Positions 55,381 to 64,000 of a DNA stretch of 64,000 nucleotides are shown one piece after another; the stretch's first letter is position 1, and the number at the start of each line of letters is the position of its first letter. Made by a program: the position numbers and the translations under genes. The stretch lies in the NCBI GenBank assembly GCA_037039925.1, contig JAXRKP010000062.1:256710-320709 (forward strand). Reading direction: 5' to 3'. The notes under the pieces were generated by a model. That model ran no database searches and was not told the DNA's origin. It saw only the letters and a program-made list of their open reading frames with translations. The stretch comes from Doris montereyensis (taxonomy: Eukaryota; Mollusca; Gastropoda; Nudibranchia; Dorididae).

Positions 55381-56597
55381 CTAAACTACGCGTGTTCCAT
55401 TCCAACACTAAACTACGCGTGTTCCATTCCACACTAAACTACGCGTGTTCCATTCCAACACTAAACTAGACGTGTTCCATTTCAACACTAAACTACACGT
55501 GTTCCATTCCAACACTAAACCACGCGTGTTCCATTTCAACCCTAAACTACGCATGTTCCGTTCCAACACTAAACTACGCATGTTCCATTCCAATACTAAA
55601 CTACGCGTGTTCCATTCCAACACTAAACTACGCATGTTCCATTCCAATACTAAACTACGCGTGTTCCATTCCAACACTAAACTACGCGTGTTCCATTTCA
55701 ACCCTAAACTCATGTTCCGTTCCAACACTAAACTACGCATGTTCCATTCCAATACTAAACTACGCGTGTTCCATTCCAACACTAAACTACACGTGTTCCA
55801 TTTCAACACTAAACTACGCGCGTTCCATTTCAACACTAAACTATCGTGTTCCATTTCAACACTAAACTACGCGTGTTCCATTCCAACACTAAACTACCCG
55901 TGTTCCATTTCAACACTAAACTACGCATGTTCCATTTCAACACTAAACTTCCAAGTGTTCCATTCCAACACTAAACTACGCATGTTCCATTCCAACACTA
56001 AACTACACGTGTTCCATTCCCACACTAAACTACGTTATGTTCCATTCCAACACTAAACTACGCTGTTCCATTCCAACACTAAACTACGCATGTTCCATTC
56101 CAACACTAAACTACGCGTGTTCCATTCCAACACTAACTACGCGTGTTCCATTTCAACACTAAACTACGCGTGTTCCATTCCAACACTAAACTACGCGTGT
56201 TCCATTTCAACACTAAACTACGCGTGTTCCATTCCAACACTAAACTACACGTGTTCCATTTCAACACTAAACTACGCATATTCCATTCCAACATTAAACT
56301 ACGCGTGTTCCATTCCGACACTAAACTACGCGTGTTCCATTCCAACACTAAACTACACGTGTTCCATTTCAACACTAAACTACACATGTTCCATTCAACA
56401 CTAAACTACACGTGTTCAATTTCAACACTAAACTACACGTGTTCCATTTCAACACTAAACTTCTACGTGTTCCATTTCAACACTAAACTACGCGTTTCCA
56501 TTTCAACACTAAACTACGCAACACTAAACTGTTCCATTTCAACACTAAACTACGCGTGTTCCATTCCAACACTAAACTACGCGTGTTCCATTCCAAA
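55381..56597. repeat. 27-bp minisatellite, about 44 units
   Basis: The unit is actacgcgtgttccattcca plus acactaa, with ttcca/tttca and gcgtg/gcatg/acgtg alternatives. Periodic 9-codon frames are open on both strands. Confidence 0.96.
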
Positions 56598-56907
56598 GGT
56601 CCCCAACAGAGTGTTTTCCTATATTCCTTTGTATTCGTTTTGTCTTTGTTCCTTCAATATCATTTCATGTCATTCTTCATCACCATCAATAGTAGCGTTC
56701 AGGCAAAAGATGGAAATTGATTTTATCTAGAGAGAAATAATCGTCAAAGATTTCCATTCCCCAGGGTCGTGTCCTTTTGGGTAACGCTGGAGCTTGCACA
56801 CAAGCACACAAACATGACTCACATAAATACTCATTTATTTCTTTAACATAGAAAAACTTTCATTTTTTAGAACAAATACTAGGAAATAAGGCCAAAAGAA
56901 CGACAAC
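56598..56907. other. Intergenic spacer
   Basis: Unique AT-rich sequence. No gene recognised. Confidence 0.35.
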
Positions 56908-58545
56908 ATTATATGTTTGCAATCTAAATTTAAAACTTTATATGTTTGCAATCTAAATTTAAAACTTTATATGTTTGCAATCTAAATTTAAAACATTATA
57001 TGTTTGCAATCTATATTTAAAACATTATATGTTTGCAATCTATATTTAAAACGTTATATGTTTGCAATCTAAATTTAAAACATTATATGTTTGCAATCTA
57101 AATTTAAAACTTTATATGTTTGCAATCTAAATTTAAAACTTTATATGTTTGCAATCTAAATTTAAAACATTATATGTTTGCAATCTATATTTAAAACATT
57201 ATATGTTTGCAATCTAAATTTAAAACATTATATGTTTGCAATCTAAATTTAAAAGATTATATGTTTGCAATCTAAATTTAAAACATAATATGTTTGCAAT
57301 CTAAATTTAAAAGATTATATGTTTGCAATCTAAATTTAAAACTTTATATGTTTGCAATCTAAATTTAAAACTTTATATGTTTGCAATCTAAATTTAAAAC
57401 ATAATATGTTTGCAATCTAAATTTTGCAATCTAAAAAGATAATATGTTTGCAATCTAAATTTAAAACATTATATGTTTGCAATCTAAATTTAAAAGATTA
57501 TATGTTTGCAATCTAAATTTAAAACATAATATGTTTGCAATCTAAATTTAAAACATTATATGTTTGCAATCTATATTTAAAACATTATATGTTTGCAATC
57601 TATATTTAAAACGTTTTATGTTTGCAATCTATATTTAAAACGTTTTATATGTTGTTTGCAATCTATATTTAAAACGTTATATGTTGCAATCTATATTTTA
57701 AAACGTTATATGTTTCCAATCTAAATTTAAAACATTATATGTTTGCAATCTATATTTAAAACGTTATATGTTTGCAATCTATATTTAAAACGTTTTATGT
57801 TTCAATCTAAATTTAAAACATTATATGTTTGCAATCTTTATTTAAAACGTTATATGTTTGCAATCTATATTTAAAACGTTATATGTTTGCAATCTATATT
57901 TAAAACGTTATATGTTTTGCAATCTATATTTAAAACGTTATATGTTGCAATCTATATTTAAAACGTTATATGTTGCAATCTATATTTAAAACGTTATATG
58001 TTTGCAATCTAAATTTAAAACGTTATATGTTTGCAATCTATATTGAAAACGATATATGTTTGCAATCTATATTGAGAACGTTATATGTTTGCAATCTATA
58101 TTTAAAACGTTATATGTTTGCAATCTATATTTAAAACGTTATATGTTTGCAATCTATATTTAAAACGTTATATGTTTGCAATCTATATTGAGAACGTTAT
58201 ATGTTTGCAATCTATATTTAAAACGTTATATGTTTGCAATCTATATTTAAAACGTTATATGTTTGCAATCTATATTGAGAACGTTATATGTTTGCAATCT
58301 ATATTTAAAACGTTATATGTTTGCAATCTATATTTAAAACGTTATATGTTTGCAATCTATATTTAAAACGTTATATGTTTGCAATCTATATTGAGAACGT
58401 TATATGTTTGCAATCTATATTTAAAACGTTATATGTTTGCAATCTATATTGAGAACGTTATATGTTTGCAATCTATATTTAAAACGTTATATGTTTGCAA
58501 TCTATATTGAGAACGTTATATGTTTGCAATCTATATTGAGAACGT
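56908..58545. repeat. 29-bp AT-rich minisatellite, about 56 units
   Basis: The unit is atatgtttgcaatctatatt plus taaaacgtt. Variant composition changes along the array (see findings). Confidence 0.96.
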
Positions 58546-59769
58546 TGGAGGGAATCTTAAGTTGATCGAGTTTGGATGATTTATCGGGTGTTGATTCTTG
58601 TCAATCGACTTCCAATCAGTTCTCTTACTGACCATTCATAGCAATGAATGTCTGCAGACGATAGCATCAAAGTCTATTGTTTTAAGTGATCTGTTATCAG
58701 TTGAAGTGACGTCAATTCATTAATCTGTGGGAAATTATTATCTGTCGTGAACAAGAGCAAGAAAGAGGCGTGGCTAGCCTTGCCTATTGTTTGTGCATAC
58801 CGTTAAGTACGTCTCTTCTCGGTGCTCTGTTTCTCTCCCTTTGTGTGTCGCTTTCATCATTTGGAATAACGTGTGTTGTGTGGATTTGCTGGAATTTATA
58901 GGTAGACTTGATTATCTGGAGTTCCAAGGTGTTTGGACCGCCATTGTTGCATTACTTGATGACCATCTAGAAAGCATGGTGTAACTTTGAAGGTTTGAAA
59001 GCCAAATCCAAATTGACCAGTGTTTTTAGACACATTAAAAGCAAAGTATTTGGTGGTGAAATTTAATAGACACAGGATTATGTTCTATCCCAGTGTTGTG
59101 TTATTTTGGCATATATTTAATCATAATTATGTAACATATTTCTTTTTGGTGGCGAAATTTATTAGACACAGGATTGTGTTCCATCCCTGTGTTGTATTAT
59201 ACTGGCATATATTTAATTATAATTATGTAACATAATTGTTTTTGGTGGTGAAATTCATTAGACACATAAATGTGGACCCGGTGATGCCAGTGTGGTGTAC
59301 GATTTTCGTATATTTTCAATCAGGTGTAACAACATTTTTATGTTTGATGATAAAGAGGCTTGATTTTTCGCTTATGTGAGAGGAATGTTTCAGCAGGCTT
59401 TGCGAATCGTTTGATTGGTTTTGTTGATAGGCGTTAGTGGGCGGTAACATCTCGCCGACAATTTCAATTTTAGTCGTTAAAGAGTTCTCCATCCTACAGG
59501 CAGTCGTTGGCTTGTGTGAAAAATTCAATTTGACTGTTTTTTTTTTCACTTCTTGCTAAACTTTATCTTAAGTAGAAGGTTACTTAATTTTGTAACATTA
59601 AAATTGAGAAATAGAAAGTAACAGACATTGTCTGTCACACATTTCTATTTCTAGTGTAAGGAAAACTATTACATGTAGATCTACATCTTGATGTAAACCT
59701 CAAGTCAATTCTAAACTTAATCTACAGCCTTTCAATTTTGTCGTATTTCCATTCTAATGGACGATGAGC
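58546..59769. other. Intergenic spacer with a ~100-bp tandem repeat
   Basis: A roughly 100-bp segment (gacacaggattatgttc, gcatatatttaatcataat) is present two and a half times at 59047-59265. A 65-codon frame at 58787 has no recognised match. No gene assigned. Confidence 0.4.
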
Positions 59770-60255
59770 AAATCATTTCATTCTCCGAGTTTTATCCCAT
59801 CAGTTTCTTTCTACTGTAGCCAAAATGTCACAAAAGTCTTTATCCCATCAGTTTTTTTCTACCGTAGCCAAAATGTCACAAAAGTCTTTATCCCATCAGT
59901 TTCTACCGTAGCCAAAATGTCACAAAAGTCTTTTTCCCATCAGTTTCTACCGTAGCCAAAATGTCACAAAAGTCTTTATCCCATCAGTTTCTACCGTAGC
60001 CAAAATGTTACAAAAGTCTTTATCCCATCAGTTTCTTTCTACCGTAGCCAAAATGTCGCAAAAGTCTTTATCCCATCAGTTTCTTTCTACCGTAGCCAAA
60101 ATGTCACAAAAGTCTTTATCCCATCAGTTTCTTTCTACCGTAGCCAAAATGTCACAAAAGTCTTTATCCCATCAGTTTCTACCGTAGCCAAAATGTCACA
60201 AAAGTCTTTATCCCATCAGTTTCTACCGTAGCCAAAATGTCACAAAAGTCTATAG
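59770..60255. repeat. 44-48-bp minisatellite, about 11 units
   Basis: The unit has atgtcacaaaagtctttatc and ccatcagtttctaccgtagc. Some units carry an extra tttc. Confidence 0.95.
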
Positions 60256-60279
60256 ACATGTATGCTGATTTTGTTTCTT

Positions 60280-60478
60280 GACCAACCTTAAAATTCTGTA
60301 AGGATTCTAGCCAGAAGATTTGAAATCCTTAACTTGCTTTGTTTGATGTGTTTGCAATTTCGTAAGGATTCTAGCCAGAAGATTTGAAATCTTTAACTTG
60401 CTTTGTTTGATGTGTTTGCAATTTCGTAAGGATTCTAGCTAGAAGAATTGAAATCCTTAACTTGCTTTGTTTCGAACG
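60280..60478. repeat. About 73-bp tandem repeat, 3 units
   Basis: The unit has gtaaggattctagccagaag and ttaacttgctttgtttgatg. It ends about 165 bp before the start codon of the plus-strand gene. Confidence 0.9.
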
Positions 60479-60643
60479 ATAGACAAGTAGCGAAGAACGT
60501 CGGAATGCGTTACAGAGACAAGACAAACCCAACACGAATCCCCTCGTTAAACGCCGACGTCTATTCTGACAGGGCTTACATCTCGCGTCAATTTGGCACG
60601 TGAGATCAGCAAAAAAGCGTGAGATCTTTATAACTCACTGGAA

Positions 60644-60803
60644 ATGTTTTCCTTGTCACTTCTCGTGTGGATTTTGATTGCTGTTTTCCTGTGTGTAAGC
60701 GTTGTCATGGATACGACACGTAGTATGGCGTGGGGGCAGAAGAAGTTGCTACCATCGGGACAAAGTTTTTCGTTTGAGGATATTCCTGCGCATGAATACA
60801 TGG
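60644..60803 (+). CDS. Unrecognised gene, exon 1: signal peptide or signal anchor
   Basis: ATG at 60644 opens MFSLSLLVWILIAVFLCVSV, a continuous hydrophobic segment (residues 2-21), followed by DTTRSMAWGQKKLLPSGQS and EDIPAHEYM. It stops at consensus donor ATGG|GTGAGT (phase 1). The layout suggests a secreted protein or a type II membrane protein such as a Golgi enzyme. I do not recognise the family. The preceding 170 bp are relatively CpG-rich and lack repeats, as expected for a 5' UTR. Exon 2 at 63063 joins in phase. Confidence 0.65.
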
Positions 60804-60984
60804 GTGAGTTTGGCTTTAATTCTATTTCATCTTAATGTTCGTGTTTTGTGTAACTTCATCTAATTTACTAAAGTTTCAATATAACTTGGTTTAAGTCATG
60901 CTGTTTCAGCTAATTTAATCCAGTTTCAATATAACTTGGTTTATGTCACGTTGTTTCGTTTCCTTATATTAGTGAGTTTTATAA

Positions 60985-62035
60985 GGCTTTGTAGCTTAAC
61001 CGTAATGCAGTGAGCTTGTAATCAAGACAATACTGGTCCAAGCCTTACCATGCGTTGTAGCTGAACCGTAATGTAGTGAGCTTGTAATCAAGACAACATT
61101 GGTCCAAGCCTTACCATGCGTTGTAGCTGAACCGTAATGTAGTGAGCTTGTAATCAAGATAACACTGGTCCAAGCCTTACCATGCGTTGTAGCTGAACCG
61201 TAATGTAGTGAGCTTGTAATCAAGACAACACTGGTCCAAGCCTTACCATGCGTTGTAGCTGAACCGTAATGTAGTGAGCTTGTAGTCAAGACAATACTGG
61301 TCCAAACCTTACCATGCGTTGTAGCTGAACCGTAATGTAGTGAGCTTGTAATCAAGACAACATTGGTCCAAGCCTTACCATGCGTTGTAGCTGAACCGTA
61401 ATGTAGTGAGCTTGTAATCAAGACAACACTGGTCCAAGCCTTACCATGCGTTGTAGCTGAACCGTAATGTAGTGAGCTTGTAATCAAGACAACATTGGTC
61501 CAAGCCTTACCATGCGTTGTAGCTGAACCGTAATGTAGTGAGCTTGTAATCAAGACAACACTGGTCCAAGCCTTACCATGCGTTGTAGCTGAACCGTAAT
61601 GTAGTGAGCTTGTAATCAAGACAACACTGGTCCAAGCCTTACCATGCGTTGTAGCTGAACCGTAATGCAGTGAGCGTGTAATCAAGACAAAACTGGTCCA
61701 AGCCTTACCATGCGTTGTAGCTGAACCGTAATGTAGTGAGCTTGTAGTCAAGACAATACTGGTCCAAGCCTTACCATGCGTTGTAGCTGAACCGTAATGT
61801 AGTGAGCTTGTAATCAAGACAACATTGGTCCAAGCCTTACCATGCGTTGTAGCTGAACCGTAATGCAGTGAGCTTGTAATCAAGACAATACTGGTCCAAG
61901 CCTTACCATGCGTTGTAGCTGAACCGTAATGTAGTGAGCTTGTAATCAAGGCAATACTGGTCCAAACCCTACAATGCGTTGTAGCTGAACCGTAATGTAG
62001 TGAGCTTGTAATCAAGACAATACTGGTCCAAGCCC
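60985..62035 (+). repeat. 66-bp array of a tRNA-like SINE head, 16 units plus the SINE itself
   Basis: Each unit carries TAGCTGAACCG, a perfect Pol III A box (TRGYNNARNNG), and 44 bp further GTCCAAGCC, one mismatch from the B box. The seventeenth copy continues into a SINE body at 62036-62335. The 339-codon minus-strand frame is a 22-residue periodic translation, not a gene. Confidence 0.9.
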
Positions 62036-62335
62036 TACCAGGCCATAGTAGCTGAACCGTAATGTAGTGAGCTTGTAATCAAGACAATACTGGTCCAAGC
62101 CCCGCCACCGGCACAGGTTGGGGGGGCTGGGTTCACAACGTTGTACTCTGAAATGTACTAATTCTACTTTTCTGACTGTAAGTGGAGAAAAATCTTGTCA
62201 GAGTGTTAGTACAAAAGCCTAACAGGCGTGTGTACTTTATGTTTCCCCGAGAATTGAGTATGATTACTGGGGGATACATGATGTACAGTCGGTGAGCCTG
62301 CACGTGTGCGGGGATACGGATTATAAACCCCTCCT
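62036..62335 (+). mobile_element. SINE family A, copy 4 (complete orientation reference)
   Basis: Head gtagctgaaccgtaatg and ggtccaagccc, body cacaacgttgtactctg and cttgtcagagtgttag, tail cctgcacgtgtgcgggg then atacggattataaa. These blocks appear in reverse order at 16245, 28455 and 5368, which defines the family. Confidence 0.75.
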
Positions 62336-62445
62336 TCTTCAATGCAGTTTGGTTAAATAGATTTCTTGTTTTGTTTCGTTTTATGTCCTACGCAGGTGGT
62401 TTTGAACTGTTTTGCTGATTAATACGAGCTGCTACAATTAAACCC

Positions 62446-62835
62446 ATCACATCAGTGTACAGGCAAAGCCAATCACATCACTGTACAGGCAAAGCCAATC
62501 ACATCACTGTACAGGCATATCAGTGTACAGGCAAAGCCAATCACATCAGTGTACAGGCAAAGCCCATGACATCAGTGTACAGGCAAAGCCCATCACATCA
62601 GTGTGCAGGCAAAGCCCATCACATCAGTGTACAGGCAAAGCCCATCACATCAGTGTACAGGCAAAGCCCATCACATCAGTGTACAGGCAAAGCCCATCAC
62701 ATCAGTGTACAGGCAAAGCCCATCACATCAGCCAAAGCATCACATCAGTGTACAGGCAAAGCCCATCACATCAGTGTACAGGCAAAGCCCATCACATCAG
62801 TGTACAGGCAAAGCCCATCAATCAGTGTAAAAAGC
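62446..62835. repeat. 26-bp minisatellite, about 14 units
   Basis: The unit is catcacatcagtgtacaggc plus aaagcc. It lies in intron 1 of the plus-strand gene. Confidence 0.95.
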
Positions 62836-62952
62836 CAATCACAGAAGATAAGAAACAGTCAAACTCGTAGATCGATTAGTGCCAATCCCCATTAATTCAA
62901 GTCTGCAAAACTAGATAGAAAAATGATTGCATTGGGATACCATAGTTTATAC

Positions 62953-62954
62953 AA

Positions 62955-62994
<40 letters not shown>

Positions 62995-63023
62995 TATATA
63001 CAGATATATATATATATATACAT
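62953..63023. repeat. (CA)n then (TA)n microsatellite
   Basis: Located about 40 bp upstream of the exon 2 acceptor of the plus-strand gene. Confidence 0.93.
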
Positions 63024-63062
63024 ATTTATGCCTTTGAGTTTGGACATTGTTTCTTTATTCAG

Positions 63063-63196
63063 ACGAATATTCCTGTAAGGCAAAATCTTTGTCACCTAGG
63101 CAACTAGAACAGACCAAATCGAATTCGGTCCCATCTGAATCAAAACCTTCTTCTGTTTCGTCTGTCCAAAGCATCAACAGTGAAGATAACTGCCAG
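63063..63196 (+). CDS. Unrecognised gene, exon 2: Ser/Pro-rich stretch
   Basis: The acceptor TTCTTTATTCAG|AC is in phase 1 with exon 1. The exon reads DEYSCKAKSLSPRQLEQTKS, then a Ser/Pro/Gln-rich part ending SEDNCQ at donor CAG|GTAAAC (phase 0). It is 134 nt. Low complexity and many Ser/Thr/Pro suggest an exposed stem or linker, and two cysteines are present. The gene continues beyond the window end. The whole of intron 2 that is visible is a 33-bp array. Confidence 0.6.
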
Positions 63197-63267
63197 GTAA
63201 ACTACATCAAAATCAAAATGAAGCAACTAAATTGATAACATAACAACATTCATACATTTTTTGTACT

Positions 63268-64000
63268 AGGATATCAATTATATCATCGTATAACATCACA
63301 GGGATATCAATGATATAATCGTATATCATCACAGGGATATCAATTATATCATCGTACATCATCACATGGATATCAATGTTATCATCGTATATCATCACAG
63401 GGATATCAATGTTATCATCGTATATCATCACATGGATATCAATGTTATCATCGTATATCATCACAGGGATATCAATGACATAATCGTATATCATCACAGG
63501 GATATCAATGTTATCATCGTATATCATCACAGGATATCAATGTTATCATCTTATATCATCACAGGGATATCAATGTTATCATCGTATATCATCACAGGGA
63601 TATCAATGTTATCATCGTATATCATCACAGGGATATCAATGTTATCATCGTATATCATCACAGAGATATCAATGTTATCATCGTATATCATCACAGAGAT
63701 ATCAATGTTATCATCGTATATCATCACAGGGATATCAATGTTATCATCGTATATCATCACAGAATATCAATGTTATCATCGTATATCATCACAGGGATAT
63801 CAATGTTATCATCGTATATCATCACAGGGATATCAATGTTATCATCGTATATCATCACAGGGATATCAATGTTATCATCGTATATCATCACAGGGATATC
63901 AATGTTAATATCGTATATCATCACAGGATATCAATGTATATCATCAGTATATCATCACAGGGATATCAATGTTATCATCGTATATCATCACAGGGATATC
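63268..64000. repeat. 33-bp minisatellite, at least 22 units
   Basis: The unit is ggatatcaatgttatcatcg plus tatatcatcacag. It starts about 70 bp after the exon 2 donor and runs out of the window. Frames are open on both strands. Confidence 0.96.

Noticed and set aside
58787..58984. 65-codon plus-strand frame with hydrophobic start
   Set aside because: No homology recognised, and no in-phase downstream exon was found before the next array.
60996..62015. A 339-codon open frame on the minus strand, the longest in the window
   Set aside because: It is a perfect 22-residue periodic translation of the 66-bp tRNA-like array. No codon bias, start context or family signal.
60985..62035. Cluster of functional tRNA genes (tRNA-Thr-like)
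   Set aside because: Units have the promoter boxes but no acceptor-stem pairing and a poor anticodon loop. The last unit runs into a SINE body.

Overview
The window is animal nuclear DNA, most probably from a gastropod mollusc. The reasons are a multi-exon animal gene with ordinary GT-AG introns, relics of several LINE clades, tRNA-derived SINEs, and intergenic DNA rich in TCTAGA/AGATCT motifs. The species call is inference. Coding sequence is very sparse: I can support two genes, and more than a third of the 64 kb is tandem repeat (units of about 14-78 bp plus simple repeats). Nearly all long open frames here are repeat translations, not genes.

Gene 1 (minus strand, 50337 down to 6710) is an ANKMY2 orthologue: an N-terminal ankyrin block, a conserved middle region and a C-terminal MYND zinc finger. 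I could place twelve coding exons: 50265-50337, 44479-44543, 42727-42862, 40909-41005, 38981-39052, 36812-36900, 32184-32395, 28180-28314, 25345-25476, 17057-17129, 16058-16211 and 6710-6843. About 1.37 kb of exon is spread over 43.6 kb. In vertebrates ANKMY2 controls adenylyl cyclase delivery to cilia and Hedgehog signalling. The C. elegans orthologue DAF-25 delivers guanylyl cyclase to cilia. Several exons carry single-base frame breaks at homopolymers, exon 11 has a 43-bp duplication and exon 6 is tandemly duplicated. The copy is therefore either an imperfectly assembled active gene or a recently decaying one.

Gene 2 (plus strand, 60644 to beyond the window end) is seen only as its first two exons (60644-60803, 63063-63196). 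They encode a hydrophobic N-terminal segment followed by a Ser/Pro-rich stretch, which looks like a secreted or type II membrane protein. I do not recognise it.

Layout: 1-6.7 kb, six minisatellites plus SINE and LINE fragments. 6.7-50.3 kb, ANKMY2, whose introns hold about 20 arrays, an APE-type LINE just inside the 3' end (7.26-10.35 kb), a Rex/CR1-like LINE (32.6-34.2 kb), an RNase H-bearing LINE 3' end (37.5-38.3 kb), a foldback element inserted into a 22-bp array (22.16-23.33 kb) and a terminal-inverted-repeat element (47.40-48.30 kb). 50.3-60.6 kb, intergenic, with GA and ACT tracts and 60-, 60-, 27-, 29- and 44-bp arrays. 60.6-64 kb, gene 2 with arrays in both visible introns.

The main discovery theme is where arrays begin. 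Several have a traceable seed in other sequence: the tRNA-like Pol III promoter head of a SINE (17 copies of a 66-bp unit, each with A and B boxes), the body of another copy of that SINE, the C-terminal GRP-motif segment of a LINE, the exon 4/intron 4 junction of ANKMY2, and segments of three dispersed repeats. Another array begins exactly at the exon 9 splice donor and repeats the donor motif in almost every unit. The window thus appears to catch several stages of minisatellite birth.
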